In this document: positions 53,586 to 63,275 of the stretch, piece by piece
Layout: the number at the start of each line of letters is the position of its first letter
Position numbering within the stretch: the first letter of the stretch is position 1
Assembly: GCA_024235895.1 (NCBI GenBank)
Contig: JACKLM010000003.1
Location: 739,543 to 803,542, forward strand
Origin: Burkholderiaceae bacterium
GTDB lineage: Bacteria; Pseudomonadota; Gammaproteobacteria; Burkholderiales; Burkholderiaceae_C
Reading direction: 5' to 3'
Length of the DNA: 64,000 nucleotides
Notes under the pieces: generated by a model
What the model saw: only the letters and a program-made list of their open reading frames with translations
The model's database searches: none
Told to the model about the DNA's origin: nothing
Made by a program: the position numbers and the translations under genes

Positions 53586-55022
53586 ATGCCGCTGCGCATC
53601 CACAACAGCCTGACGCGCCGCGTCGAGCCCTTCGAGCCGATCGAGCCTGGCCACGTCCGCATGTACGTGTGCGGCATGACGGTCTACGACCTGTGCCACA
53701 TCGGGCACGCGCGCATGATGGTCGCGTTCGACGTCGTCTACCGCTGGCTGCGCGCGCAGGGCTGGCGCGTGACCTACGTGCGCAACATCACCGACATCGA
53801 CGACAAGATCATCCGGCGCGCGCTGGAGCGCGGGATCCCGATCCGCGCGCTGACCGACGAGATGATCGCCGCGATGCACCGCGATATCGGTGCCCTGGGC
53901 GTGCTGCCGCCGACCCACGAGCCGCGCGCCACCGCTTACGTGCCGCAGATGATCGACATGATCGGCCGCCTGCAGGACAAGGGCCTGGCGTACCGCGCGG
54001 GATCCGGCGACGTCGACTTCGCGGTGCGCAAGTTCCCCGGCTACGGCAAGCTGTCGGGGCGCTCGGTCGACGAGCTGCGCGCCGGCGAGCGGGTGGCGGT
54101 CGGCGACGACAAGCTCGACCCGCTGGACTTCGCGCTGTGGAAGGCGGCCAAGCCCGACGAGCCGGCCGACGCGCGCTGGGACTCGCCCTGGGGGCCGGGC
54201 CGGCCCGGCTGGCACATCGAGTGCTCGGCGATGGCCTGCGCGCTGCTCGGCGAGACCTTCGACCTGCACGGCGGCGGGCTGGACCTGCAGTTCCCGCACC
54301 ACGAGAACGAGATCGCGCAGAGCGAGGGCGCGCACGGCGTGCCGTTCGCCCGCACCTGGATGCACAACGGCTTCCTCAACGTCGACGACGAGAAGATGTC
54401 CAAGTCGCTGGGCAACTTCTTCACCATCGCCGACGTGCTCCGGAAGGTCGACGGCGAGACGCTGCGCCTGTTCATGCTGCGCACCCACTACCGCAGCCCG
54501 CTGAACTTCGCCGACACGCTGCTCGACGATGCGCGCAGCGCCTTGCGTCGGCTGTACACGGCGCTGGACGGCGCCGCGCTGCCGCCGCCGGACGCGGACG
54601 AGATCGCCGCGCCGTCGATCGACGGCGGCGGCGCGGCGCTGGCCGGGCTCGACCCTGGCGATGCGCGCGTCGCTGCCTTCCGCGCCGCGATGGACGAGGA
54701 CCTCGCCACCCCCGCCGCGCTGGCGGTGCTGTTCGAGCTCGCGGCCGAGGTCAACCGCAGCCGCGATGTGGCCACCGCGCGGCTGCTGCGCACGCTCGGC
54801 GGCACGCTCGGGCTGCTGCAGCAGAACCCGCGCGAGTTCCTCCAGGCTGGCGCGACGCTGGACGAGGCCGCGATCGCCGAGCGCATCGCCGCGCGCGCGG
54901 CGGCCAAGAAGGCGCGCGACTTCGCCGGTGCCGATCGCATCCGAGACGAGCTCGCCGCGCAAGGCATCGTGCTGCAGGACTCGCCGCAGGGCACGACCTG
55001 GACCACCGCGTCCCGGGGCTAG
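53586..55022 (+). CDS. cysS: Cysteinyl-tRNA synthetase
   Basis: A 478-residue class I synthetase. Zinc Cys29 in VRMYVCGMTVYD, HIGH-type motif CHIGHARM, the zinc-binding ECSAMACALLG and FPHHENEIAQSEGAH, and the KMSKSLGN loop. C-terminal anticodon-binding helices are complete. The cytosolic enzyme charges tRNA-Cys. Confidence 0.97.
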   Translation: MPLRIHNSLTRRVEPFEPIEPGHVRMYVCGMTVYDLCHIGHARMMVAFDVVYRWLRAQGWRVTYVRNITDIDDKIIRRALERGIPIRALTDEMIAAMHRDIGALGVLPPTHEPRATAYVPQMIDMIGRLQDKGLAYRAGSGDVDFAVRKFPGYGKLSGRSVDELRAGERVAVGDDKLDPLDFALWKAAKPDEPADARWDSPWGPGRPGWHIECSAMACALLGETFDLHGGGLDLQFPHHENEIAQSEGAHGVPFARTWMHNGFLNVDDEKMSKSLGNFFTIADVLRKVDGETLRLFMLRTHYRSPLNFADTLLDDARSALRRLYTALDGAALPPPDADEIAAPSIDGGGAALAGLDPGDARVAAFRAAMDEDLATPAALAVLFELAAEVNRSRDVATARLLRTLGGTLGLLQQNPREFLQAGATLDEAAIAERIAARAAAKKARDFAGADRIRDELAAQGIVLQDSPQGTTWTTASRG

Positions 55023-55067
55023 GCGCCGTACCCGCATCCTGCAGCGAGACCGAGGGACGACCCGCCC

Positions 55068-55721
55068 ATGCCTGGCTCCGCGCCGTCGCCCGCCAGCCCG
55101 CCTTACTGGGACGAGGCCTGCCGGCATCTCGGGCGGCGCGACCGCGTGCTGCGCAAGCTGATCCCGAAGTTCGGCGACGCCAGGCTGCAAAGCCGCGGCG
55201 ACGCCTTCACCACGCTGGCGCGCTCGGTGGTCGGGCAGCAGATCTCGGTCAAGGCCGCGCAATCGGTCTGGGACCGTTTCGCGCAGGCGGTCGGCGGCCG
55301 GGCCGAGCGCTTGCAGCCGGCGTCCGTGCTGGCGTTGCCGCTGCCCACGCTGCGCGGCGCGGGGCTGTCGGCGCGCAAGGCCGAGTACCTGCAGGACCTC
55401 GCGCGCCACTTCGACGACGGGCGCGTGCACGTCGCCCAATGGACGGCGATGGACGACCAGGCGATCATCGACGAGCTGGTGGCGATCCGTGGCATCGGCC
55501 GCTGGACGGCCGAGATGTTCCTGATCTTCCACCTGTTGCGCCCGGACGTGCTGCCGGTCGACGACCTGGGGCTGCTGCGCGGCATCAGCGTCAACTACTT
55601 CAGCGGCGAGCCGGTCTCGCGCGCCGAGGCGCGCGAGGTCGGCGAGGCCTGGGCACCGTTCCGCTCGGTGGCGACCTGGTACATCTGGCGCAGCCTCGAT
55701 CCGCTGCCGGTAGACTACTGA
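55068..55721 (+). CDS. alkA: DNA-3-methyladenine glycosylase II (AlkA/Mag type)
   Basis: A 217-residue helix-hairpin-helix glycosylase that removes alkylated bases. HhH-GPD motif: VAIRGIGRWTAEMFLIFHLL followed by RPDVLPVDDLGLLRGISVNY, the catalytic Asp being in V-D-D-L-G. It lacks the N-terminal domain of E. coli AlkA, as do relatives in this order. Located between cysS and accA, a conserved Burkholderiales order. Confidence 0.9.
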   Translation: MPGSAPSPASPPYWDEACRHLGRRDRVLRKLIPKFGDARLQSRGDAFTTLARSVVGQQISVKAAQSVWDRFAQAVGGRAERLQPASVLALPLPTLRGAGLSARKAEYLQDLARHFDDGRVHVAQWTAMDDQAIIDELVAIRGIGRWTAEMFLIFHLLRPDVLPVDDLGLLRGISVNYFSGEPVSRAEAREVGEAWAPFRSVATWYIWRSLDPLPVDY

Positions 55722-55751
55722 AGCCGCGCCAGCCGCGACCCGAACCCACGC

Positions 55752-56723
55752 ATGAGCAAGCGCCACTTCCTCGACTTCGAGCAGCCGATCGCCGAGCTGG
55801 AGTCCAAGATCGACGAGCTGCGCTACGTGCAAAGCGAGTCGGCGGTCGACATCTCCGAGGAGATCGAGCGGCTGGGCAAGAAGAGCCAGCAGCTGACCAA
55901 GGAGATCTACGCCAGCCTGACGCCGTGGCAGGTCACGCAGATCGCGCGCCACCCGCAGCGGCCGTACACGCTGGACTACGTGGCCGAGATCTTCACCGAC
56001 TTCCAGGAGCTTCACGGCGACCGCCACTACGCCGACGACCAGTCGATCGTCGGCGGGCTGGCGCGGTTCAACGGCCAGGCCTGCATGGTCGTCGGCCACC
56101 AGAAGGGCCGCGACACCAAGGAGCGCACCGCGCGCAACTTCGGCATGTCGCGCCCGGAGGGCTACCGCAAGGCGCTGCGGCTGATGAAGCTGGCCGAGAG
56201 ATTCGGCCTGCCGGTCTTCACCTTCGTCGACACGCCCGGCGCCTACCCGGGGATCGGCGCCGAGGAGCGCGGGCAGTCGGAGGCGATCGGGCGCAACATC
56301 TTCGAGATGGCGCGGCTCGAGGTGCCGATCGTCGCCACCATCATCGGCGAGGGCGGCTCCGGCGGCGCGCTGGCGATCGGCGTGGGCGACCAGACGCTGA
56401 TGCTGCAGTTCTCGGTCTACTCGGTGATCTCGCCCGAGGGTTGCGCGTCGATCCTGTGGAAGACCGCCGAGCGCGCGTCCGACGCCGCCGACGCGCTGGG
56501 CATCACCGCGCACCGGCTCAAGGCGCTGGGGCTGGTCGACAAGATCGTCGCCGAGCCGGTCGGCGGCGCGCACCGCGACCCGAAGTGGATGGCCGCGGCG
56601 CTGCGGCGCGCGCTGGCCGACGCGCTGCGCCAGGTGTCGGACCTGTCGACCAAGGACCTGCTGCAGCGCCGCTACGAGCGGCTGCAGGCCTATGGCCGCT
56701 ACACCGACACGACCGATCGCTGA
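55752..56723 (+). CDS. accA: Acetyl-CoA carboxylase carboxyltransferase subunit alpha
   Basis: A 323-residue subunit of the enzyme that makes malonyl-CoA for fatty-acid synthesis; works with AccD. Typical N-terminal coiled coil (FEQPIAELESKIDELRYVQS) and crotonase-like core (QELHGDRHYADDQSIVGGLA, GHQKGRDTKERTARNFGMSR, FVDTPGAYPGIGAEERGQSE, GEGGSGGALAIGVGD). Complete. Its last 32 nt overlap the start of tilS. Confidence 0.97.
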   Translation: MSKRHFLDFEQPIAELESKIDELRYVQSESAVDISEEIERLGKKSQQLTKEIYASLTPWQVTQIARHPQRPYTLDYVAEIFTDFQELHGDRHYADDQSIVGGLARFNGQACMVVGHQKGRDTKERTARNFGMSRPEGYRKALRLMKLAERFGLPVFTFVDTPGAYPGIGAEERGQSEAIGRNIFEMARLEVPIVATIIGEGGSGGALAIGVGDQTLMLQFSVYSVISPEGCASILWKTAERASDAADALGITAHRLKALGLVDKIVAEPVGGAHRDPKWMAAALRRALADALRQVSDLSTKDLLQRRYERLQAYGRYTDTTDR

Positions 56724-58101
56724 CACGCCCCGTGCCATCGCCGTCGCCGCCAGCGGCGGGCGCGACTCGACCGCGTTGCTGCACTGCACCGCTCGCGCGG
56801 CGCGCGCGCTGGGTCTGCAGGTGCACGCGCTGCACGTGCACCACGGCCTGCAGCCCGATGCCGACGCCTGGACACGCCGGCTCGCCGCGCAATGCCGGCG
56901 CTGGGCGCGCGGCGGGCTGCCCGTGACGCTGCACGTGCAGCGGCTGGCTGGCGCTCCGGCGGCCGGCGACAGCGTCGAGGCCTGGGCGCGACGCGAGCGC
57001 TATGCGGCGCTGGCCGCGATGGCGCGTGCCGCCGGGTGCGACACCGTGCTGCTGGCGCAGCACCGGCGCGACCAGGCCGAGACGGTGCTGCTGCAACTGC
57101 TGCGCGGCGCCGGTGCGCGCGGCCTGGCGGCGATGCCGGTGGCGGCCACGCGCGACGGCATCCACTGGCTGCGTCCCTGGCGCGACCAGCCGCGTGAGGC
57201 GATCGAGGCCTACCTCGCGCGCCACCGGCTGCGCTGGGTCGACGATGCGAGCAACGCCGCCCGCCACCACGCGCGCAGCCGCCTACGCGTCGATGTCTGG
57301 CCCGCGCTGGTGGCGGCCTTCCCGCAGGCCGAGCCGGCGCTGCAGCACGCTGCCGGGCGCGCGGCCGAGGAGGCGGCCTGCCTGGAGGCGCTGGCGCGCA
57401 TGGATGCGGCCGTGGTCGCGCCCGCGGGCGAGGCGCTGGACGTCGCGGCCTGGCGCGCGCTGCCCACCGCGCGCCGCGCCAACGTGCTGCGCTGGCTGCT
57501 CGCGGCCTGGCTCGGGCGTGGCGCCCCGCAGACCCTGGTGCAGCGGCTGCTCGCCGAGCTGCCGGCCGCGACGCAGGGCCGCTGGCCGGCGCCCGGCGGC
57601 GAGCTGCGGCTGTACCGTGGGCGTCTGGCCTGGGCGAGGGTCGGGCCGGTCGACGCCACCGCCCGCGCCACGGCGCGGCAGGCCCGGGGCCTAGGGGCCG
57701 GCGCGGCGCTCGATCCGCCTGCGGGTCGAGCCCCGCCGCCCCACACCGTGGTCGACCTGTCGCGACCGGGCCGCTGGCGCGTGCCCGGGTGGGCCGGGCA
57801 GTGGGTCGTGCGTGCGGTGCGCGCAGGCGGCATCGACGCGGCGCGGCTCGAGGCCGCGCGCAGCGTCGCGCGGCGCGGCGGCGAGCGCTTCCAGCACGAT
57901 GCCGGCAGCGTGCCGCGCAGCCTGAAGAAGCAGTTCCAGGCCGCCGGCGTCCCGCCCTGGGCGCGACCTGCGCCGCTGCTGCTCGATGCGCAGGGCGCGC
58001 TGCTGATCGTGCCCGGGCTGGGCGTGGACGCGCGCGCGATCGCACCGGCGGGGGTGCCGCAGCGCAGCGTACGCTGGCTGCCCGATCCGCACGACGCGTA
58101 G
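56692..58101 (+). CDS. tilS: tRNA(Ile)-lysidine synthetase
   Basis: A 469-residue enzyme that turns C34 of tRNA-Ile(CAU) into lysidine, essential for reading AUA. PP-loop IAVAASGGRDSTALLH (SGGRDS at residues 21-26). Also HVHHGLQPDADAW, VLLAQHRRDQAETVLLQLLR and RWVDDASN. Full-length with the C-terminal domain (GGERFQHDAGSVPRSLKKQF). It starts inside accA in another frame, implying translational coupling; a later start would cut into the PP-loop domain. Confidence 0.95.
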   Translation: MAATPTRPIADTPRAIAVAASGGRDSTALLHCTARAARALGLQVHALHVHHGLQPDADAWTRRLAAQCRRWARGGLPVTLHVQRLAGAPAAGDSVEAWARRERYAALAAMARAAGCDTVLLAQHRRDQAETVLLQLLRGAGARGLAAMPVAATRDGIHWLRPWRDQPREAIEAYLARHRLRWVDDASNAARHHARSRLRVDVWPALVAAFPQAEPALQHAAGRAAEEAACLEALARMDAAVVAPAGEALDVAAWRALPTARRANVLRWLLAAWLGRGAPQTLVQRLLAELPAATQGRWPAPGGELRLYRGRLAWARVGPVDATARATARQARGLGAGAALDPPAGRAPPPHTVVDLSRPGRWRVPGWAGQWVVRAVRAGGIDAARLEAARSVARRGGERFQHDAGSVPRSLKKQFQAAGVPPWARPAPLLLDAQGALLIVPGLGVDARAIAPAGVPQRSVRWLPDPHDA

Positions 58102-58148
58102 CGTCCTCGCTGCAGCTGCGGCAGCTATCGATCGCCAGGCGGCGCCGC

Positions 58149-58154
58149 TAGAAT
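58149..58154 (+). promoter_or_regulatory. -10 element of lysC
   Basis: TAGAAT, 51 nt before the lysC ATG. No clear -35. Confidence 0.45.
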
Positions 58155-58205
58155 CGCGGGTTTGCCCGTATCCCGCGATATCCGCAAGGCCGGCAGCGAC
58201 CCTCC

Positions 58206-59486
58206 ATGGCACTCATCGTCCACAAGTACGGCGGCACCTCGATGGGGTCGACCGAGCGCATCCGCAACGTCGCGCGCCGCGTCGCCAAGTGGGCGCGTGC
58301 CGGCCGCCGCATGGTCGTCGTGCCCTCGGCGATGAGCGGCGAGACCAACCGGCTGCTGGCGCTGGCCAAGGAGCTGCAACCCGACCTGCCCGACGCCGCG
58401 AGCCTGCGCGAGATCGACGCCATCGCCGCCACCGGCGAACAGGTCTCGGTCGGCCTGCTGGCGCTGGCGCTGCACCGCGAAGGCGTGCCGGCGGTCAGCT
58501 ATGCCGGCTGGCAGGTTCCGGTGCAGACCGACAGCGCGTTCGGCAAGGCGCGCATCGGCCACATCGAAGGGGCGCGCGTGCGCGCCGACCTGGACGCGGG
58601 CAAGGTCGTCATCGTCACCGGCTTCCAGGGTCTCGACCCCCAGGGCAACGTGACGACGCTGGGCCGTGGTGGCTCGGACACCTCGGCGGTCGCGGTGGCC
58701 GCGGCGCTGGGCGCCGACGAGTGCCTGATCTACACCGACGTCGACGGCGTCTACACGACCGACCCGCGCATCGTGCCGGAGGCGCGCCGGCTGCACACCA
58801 TCTCGTTCGAGGAGATGCTCGAGATGGCGAGCCTGGGCTCCAAGGTGCTGCAGATCCGCTCGGTGGAGTTCGCCGGCAAGTACCGCGTGCCCACGCGCGT
58901 GCTGTCGAGCTTCACCCCCTGGGACATCCCGCTGGACGAGGAAGCGCGCTCCGGCACCCTGATCACCTTCGAGGAAGACGAGAAGATGGAACAAGCCGTC
59001 GTCTCCGGCATCGCGTTCAACCGCGACGAGGCCAAGATCACCATCCTGGGCGTGCCCGACAAGCCAGGCATCGCGTTCCAGATCCTGGGGCCGGTGGCCG
59101 ACGCCAACATCGACATCGACGTCATCATCCAGAACGTCTCGCGCGACGGCCGGACGGACTTCTCGTTCACCGTGCACCGCAACGACTACGCGCGCACGAT
59201 GGAGCTCCTGAAGGGCCAGGTGGCGCCGGCGATCGGGGCGACCGAGCTGCTGGGCGACCCGAAGATCTGCAAGGTCTCGATCGTCGGCATCGGCATGCGC
59301 AGCCACGTCGGGGTGGCGAGCAGGATGTTCCGCACGCTGTCGGAGGAGGGCATCAACATCCAGATGATCTCCACGAGCGAGATCAAGACCAGCGTCGTGA
59401 TCGACGAGAAGTACATGGAGCTGGCGGTGCGCGCGCTGCACAAGGCCTTCGACCTGGAGCTGGACAAGGCGGTCGGTAGCGTGTGA
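58206..59486 (+). CDS. lysC: Aspartate kinase
   Basis: A 426-residue aspartokinase, first step of the lysine/threonine/methionine pathway. Kinase motifs IVHKYGGTSMGSTERI, TTLGRGGSDTSAVAVAAALG and YTDVDGVYTTDPR. Two ACT domains in the C-terminal third (ITILGVPDKPGIAFQILGPV and KVSIVGIGMRSHVGVASRMF), the usual sites of feedback inhibition by lysine/threonine. Complete. Confidence 0.97.
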   Translation: MALIVHKYGGTSMGSTERIRNVARRVAKWARAGRRMVVVPSAMSGETNRLLALAKELQPDLPDAASLREIDAIAATGEQVSVGLLALALHREGVPAVSYAGWQVPVQTDSAFGKARIGHIEGARVRADLDAGKVVIVTGFQGLDPQGNVTTLGRGGSDTSAVAVAAALGADECLIYTDVDGVYTTDPRIVPEARRLHTISFEEMLEMASLGSKVLQIRSVEFAGKYRVPTRVLSSFTPWDIPLDEEARSGTLITFEEDEKMEQAVVSGIAFNRDEAKITILGVPDKPGIAFQILGPVADANIDIDVIIQNVSRDGRTDFSFTVHRNDYARTMELLKGQVAPAIGATELLGDPKICKVSIVGIGMRSHVGVASRMFRTLSEEGINIQMISTSEIKTSVVIDEKYMELAVRALHKAFDLELDKAVGSV

Positions 59487-59611
59487 AGGGCAGGGGGAAT
59501 CCCTTCCCGCTTCCTGCATCCCGCACCGGCCCGGTGGCGCGGCGGTCATCGGGTCGCTCGGATTCCGAGGCCTCGCGCGCCTTCATGGACCGCGCGCAAC
59601 CGCCTTGCAGG

Positions 59612-59617
59612 TAGAAT
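59612..59617 (+). promoter_or_regulatory. -10 element of tRNA-Ser gene
   Basis: TAGAAT, 15 nt before the first tRNA base. No clear -35. Confidence 0.45.
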
Positions 59618-59632
59618 CGCTGCTTCTGGCGA

Positions 59633-59725
59633 GGAGTCGTGACCGAGAGGCCGAAGGTGCTCCCCTGCTAAGGGAGTATGCGCCTTAAAAGCGCATCGAG
59701 GGTTCGAATCCCTCCGACTCCGCCA
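59633..59725 (+). tRNA. tRNA-Ser (anticodon GCU)
   Basis: 93 nt including an encoded CCA end. Acceptor GGAGTCG pairs with CGACTCC (59715-59721). Anticodon stem CTCCC/GGGAG with loop CTGCTAA puts anticodon GCT at 59667-59669. A long variable arm (TATGCGCC...GGCGCAT-like: TGCGCCTTAAAAGCGCA) marks a class II tRNA, and the T-loop GGTTCGAATCC is intact. Reads AGC/AGU codons. Confidence 0.97.
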
Positions 59726-60038
59726 AGAACCCAGCATGCATGCGGGTCTGCGGGCCGCGACCCCGCCCTATCCACCCTCCCATATCCGATCCGCGCCTCG
59801 CTAGACACCGCGGCGGGCGATGGATTTTGCGGTGGAATCATCGCCCGACTCGAGGTCGCGATGGCCTGGGACCCTTCGGGACCGGCGTTGGGCCATTCGC
59901 GGGTTGCTCGGGACTCCCGTCGCCGAGCGCTCCCCTTCTTTCTTGACAGCCCCAGCGACGCAAGGAGAATGGATCGCTGCGGATCTCGTCGAAGAGGTGT
60001 CCGCCGTGATTCATTTCCGGTCTATGGAAAAGATTCAC
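59726..60038. other. Intergenic between tRNA-Ser and SRPBCC gene
   Basis: About 310 bases; an open frame runs through from 59820 but the conserved SRPBCC protein starts only at 60039. TTGACAGCC at 59943-59951 could be a -35. Nothing else recognised; tRNA 3' ends are common integration sites but no repeat of this tRNA end is seen downstream. Confidence 0.35.
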
Positions 60039-60485
60039 ATGGCTCGCATCAAGGACAGCGTCTTCATCCAGGCTTCCCCCGAAAAGGTCCACGCCTTCGG
60101 GGCGGATCCCGAGAAATGGTCGAGCTGGTTCGTGGGGCTGGGCGAGGCCAAGAGCGTAGAAGGGGACAACTCACCCGGCACCGTCGTCACTCACAGCTAC
60201 CTGCTGGCGGGCATGCATATTCCGGTGACCACCACGGTCACCGAGCACCGTGCCGACGCCGACGGCTCGTTCCACTGGAAGGGTGAGAACAGCGGGTTGC
60301 TCGCCGGATGGAGCACCTGGGACTACGTACCTCGAGACGGCGGCACGCAGGTGACGCTCGAGATGGAGTACGTCGTGCCCGGCAGTGCGCTGGGCAAGGT
60401 GGCCGACCGGCTCTTCATCGAGCGCAGCCAGGAGCGTGCCGCCCATCACACGCTCGAGAACCTCAAGCAGCTGATGGAATCCTAG
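60039..60485 (+). CDS. SRPBCC/START-like protein
   Basis: A 148-residue single-domain protein: MARIKDSVFIQASPEKVHAF, GADPEKWSSWFVGLGEAKSV, then TTTVTEHRADADGSFHWKGE and VTLEMEYVVPGSALGKVADR, ending in AAHHTLENLKQLMES. This is the polyketide-cyclase/dehydrase-like (SRPBCC) ligand-binding fold. Ligand and role unknown. The start at 60039 matches the fold's first strand; a 5-residue longer start at 60024 is possible. Confidence 0.8.
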   Translation: MARIKDSVFIQASPEKVHAFGADPEKWSSWFVGLGEAKSVEGDNSPGTVVTHSYLLAGMHIPVTTTVTEHRADADGSFHWKGENSGLLAGWSTWDYVPRDGGTQVTLEMEYVVPGSALGKVADRLFIERSQERAAHHTLENLKQLMES

Positions 60486-60847
60486 GTGCAGGGTGCGGCC
60501 TTGGTTCGGGGTTCTCGCTCGACAACCCCGATTCGGGGCTGACGCGGATCGCGCAGTGGCTGGAGCGGTTGGAGCAGGCACAGGCCGGTCGCGCCTCGAC
60601 ATTCATCCGACCACGAAGCGCAAGTTCGCGACCACCATGACTTCGCGAGGCATGTCCGGCTGATGGCCTGGTGAAGGGCGTCCGCCCGGCAGCGTCGAAG
60701 TCGATGTCATGTCAACTTCTCCAGCACCCACACCGCCGCGAGCAAGGCGGCGATTCAGGCCAGGACCTGGAGCAGGGCCGCGAGCACAGCGACCTGCGGT
60801 CGTTGGGTCTCATCGCGACGGCCTGCGTGCTGCGCGGCAAGGCGGCT
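60486..60847. other. Intergenic between convergent SRPBCC and VIT/VWA genes
   Basis: About 360 bases. Open frames exist on both strands but none has a recognisable domain. No clear terminator hairpin with T-run. Confidence 0.35.
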
Positions 60848-63163
60848 TCACGGCAACGCCCGCCGCAGCCGCCTCTCCCGCGCCGAGCCCGCGTCGTCCG
60901 CTGCCCCGTCGCCACCCCCCAGGACACCTCCCAGGACACCCTCCACGACCCGCCGCGCCAGATCCCGCTGCGCCGGGTCCACGGCCTGCACGAGCGGCTG
61001 CAGCACGGCCTGCGCCTGCGCGTCGCCGTCGCCGCCCGCGCGGCCGGCGATCCAGTCCGCCAGCAGCAGCCACGCGTGGGGCTCGTCGATGCCGTGGGCG
61101 GCGAGCTCGCGCAGCACCCGCCGCACCGGCGCCGGCAGCGACCACCGGCTGCAGTACGCCGGCAGCCGCGCCAGCTCGCCGCCGCGGCGCAGGTGCCTGG
61201 CCACGCCCGCGGCGATGTCGGCCAGCGTCATGCAGGGCTCCTCGGCACCCTGCCTGCGCAGGAAGGCCGGGATCTCGACCTCGTCCATCCCGCTGTCCAG
61301 CAGCGCCTCGACCCTGCCCGACGCCGTGCGGCCGCTGCGCCAGACGGATGGCGTCGCCATCGGCATCGAGTACGCCATGTCGTGCGACCGCGAGAAATGC
61401 ACCTCCTCCCGCACGCTCCCCGTGCCGCCCCATCCCGCGGCCAGCATCGACTGCACCCGGTGCAGCTCGGCCTCCTCGGCAGGCTTGTCCTCGTCCGCAC
61501 GCCGGTGCACCAGCACGCAGTGCGTCCGCTCGGTCAGCAGCTGGTGGTCCAGCGCCAGCTGCAGCGCCTGCGCCTCGTCCAGCGTCGCCAGCCGGCGCGA
61601 CGCCGCGATGCGCGCCAGGTCCGTCCCTTCGGCCGGCACCGTCACGCAGGTGCGGGCCAGCTCTGCGCCGGCCCCCGCAACGTGCCCCGCGCCGTCCCCC
61701 GTGCCGGCCACCAGCCGCGCGCAGGCCCGCTCGCCCAGTCCACGCTCGAAGCCCGCCCAGGCCACGACCGTGTCGCCGCCGAAGACCCCCGCCGGCACCG
61801 GCAGCTCCCACGCCGGCCGCATGCCCCAGTCCACCCGCACGCCGGCGTGGGGATGCTGCCGGATGCGCCCCAGCATCCTGGCTGCCGCCGCCTGCAGCGC
61901 CTCGCCCGGGGTGGCGAACTCGCACGCGCCGCCGGTGGCCTCGGCCAGCCGGCGCAGCACGCCCTCGGCCGGCGCGCTGCCGACCCCGATCGCGAACACC
62001 CGGTGCCCGCCGGCGCGCGCCGCCGCCACCAGCGTGTCGCTGTCCCAGACCTCGCCGTCGGTGATCAGCAGCACGTCCACCGCGCGGCCGGCGGGCCACA
62101 GCCCGAACACCGCGCGCAGCGCCGCCGCCATCTCGGTGCCGCCCAGGCTGGCGTCGGTCGCATCCACCAGCCGGTGCAGCAGGCCGCGCGCATCGTCGCT
62201 GCACGGGCCGGGCCCGAGCGCGTGCTCCACCTGGCTGCCGAAGCGGCTCAGGCTGGCCTCGTCGCCCGGCGCCAGCGCGTCCAGCACGCCGTGCAGCGCG
62301 CGCCGGGCCGAGGCGATGCCGTCGCCGCCCATCGAGCCCGAGCAGTCCACCAGCAGCGCCAGCGCGATGCGCTCGCGCGGCGGCGCCGGCGGCAGCTGGA
62401 ACGCCGCCAGCGCGACCACGCCGGCGCCGTCGCGCGCCGTCACCAGCAGGTCCGGCCGCGGCTCGGGCGGGGTGACCAGCAGCACCACGTCGCGGTCCAG
62501 CCGCGCGCCCTCGGCCAGCACGAGCCGCGTGCCGGCGTCGCTGCGCTGCAGCGTGTGCGGGTGGGTCGGGCACTCGATGCGGCCCGACGCCAGCGAGCCC
62601 GCCACCGTCAGCTCCAGCGCCAGCGGGTACTCGGCCGCCAGCGACACCTCGGGCTGCTGGTGCACCGGCACGCCGGCGGCCAGCGCGCTGCCGTAGCGCG
62701 GCGCGATCGTCGCCGGCACCACCAGCCGCAGCCGCCCCTGCTCGAACGCCAGCAGCTGCGCGAAGCGCAACTCCAGCACCACCTGCTCGCCCGGCAGCAG
62801 GTTGCCCAGGCTGGCGGTGTGCAGCCCGTCGCGCCCGGCCTCCAGCAGCGCCGGCGCGTCGCCGCCGGCCAGCGCGTCCTCGTAGACCCGCTCGGCCTGC
62901 GAGCGGGCCAGCACCTGGGCCTCGACGCGGCGGGCGCCGAACTGCGCCGCGAAGCCCAGCAGCACCGCCTGCGCCGGCAGCGGGAAGCTGTAGATCGCCT
63001 CCAGGTTGCGGCCGCTGCGGTTGCACCAGGTCTGGCGCAGCGTCAGCGTGAACAGCACCCCGTCCAGCCGCCCGCTGGCGGCCACCCCCTGCAGGACGGG
63101 CGGGGTCTGGCGGCGGCCGCGGGTGTGCAGCGCGAAGGCGGGGTCGGTCATGCGGGCTTCCAT
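60848..63163 (-). CDS. VIT and von Willebrand A domain protein
   Basis: A 771-residue protein with an N-terminal VIT (inter-alpha-trypsin inhibitor-like) domain (residues ~15-145: VAASGRLDGVLFTLTLRQTW, SFPLPAQAVLLGFAAQFGAR, SLGNLLPGEQVVLELRFAQL). A VWA domain (~265-440) follows with a full MIDAS: ALLVDCSGSMGGDGI (Asp273-x-Ser-x-Ser) and LLITDGEVWDSD. The C-terminal 250 residues are helical and unassigned. No signal peptide or sortase motif, so it looks cytosolic. Bacterial VIT-VWA proteins are poorly understood; metal-dependent protein binding is expected. The MerR regulator upstream on the same strand is its likely controller. Confidence 0.85.
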   Translation of the reverse strand: MEARMTDPAFALHTRGRRQTPPVLQGVAASGRLDGVLFTLTLRQTWCNRSGRNLEAIYSFPLPAQAVLLGFAAQFGARRVEAQVLARSQAERVYEDALAGGDAPALLEAGRDGLHTASLGNLLPGEQVVLELRFAQLLAFEQGRLRLVVPATIAPRYGSALAAGVPVHQQPEVSLAAEYPLALELTVAGSLASGRIECPTHPHTLQRSDAGTRLVLAEGARLDRDVVLLVTPPEPRPDLLVTARDGAGVVALAAFQLPPAPPRERIALALLVDCSGSMGGDGIASARRALHGVLDALAPGDEASLSRFGSQVEHALGPGPCSDDARGLLHRLVDATDASLGGTEMAAALRAVFGLWPAGRAVDVLLITDGEVWDSDTLVAAARAGGHRVFAIGVGSAPAEGVLRRLAEATGGACEFATPGEALQAAAARMLGRIRQHPHAGVRVDWGMRPAWELPVPAGVFGGDTVVAWAGFERGLGERACARLVAGTGDGAGHVAGAGAELARTCVTVPAEGTDLARIAASRRLATLDEAQALQLALDHQLLTERTHCVLVHRRADEDKPAEEAELHRVQSMLAAGWGGTGSVREEVHFSRSHDMAYSMPMATPSVWRSGRTASGRVEALLDSGMDEVEIPAFLRRQGAEEPCMTLADIAAGVARHLRRGGELARLPAYCSRWSLPAPVRRVLRELAAHGIDEPHAWLLLADWIAGRAGGDGDAQAQAVLQPLVQAVDPAQRDLARRVVEGVLGGVLGGGDGAADDAGSARERRLRRALP

Positions 63164-63275
63164 GGTCTTGTTCCCTGAGCGTGTCGTTGTCGTGCGGCGG
63201 CGCGCGGGCGCCGCCCCGTGGTGGTCTTGCGTGCCGCGTCGATGTCCGGGGGCCGTGCGGCTGCGGCCGGTGGCT

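Noticed and set aside
52818..56789. A 1323-codon minus-strand frame from ppiA back across cysS, alkA and accA
   Set aside because: Only its last ~200 codons (ppiA) resemble a protein; the rest is the antisense of cysS, alkA and accA.
59546..59737. Minus-strand open frame over the tRNA-Ser gene
   Set aside because: It is the antisense of a complete tRNA with all structural elements; recurrent false 'proteins' of this kind are known over tRNA genes.
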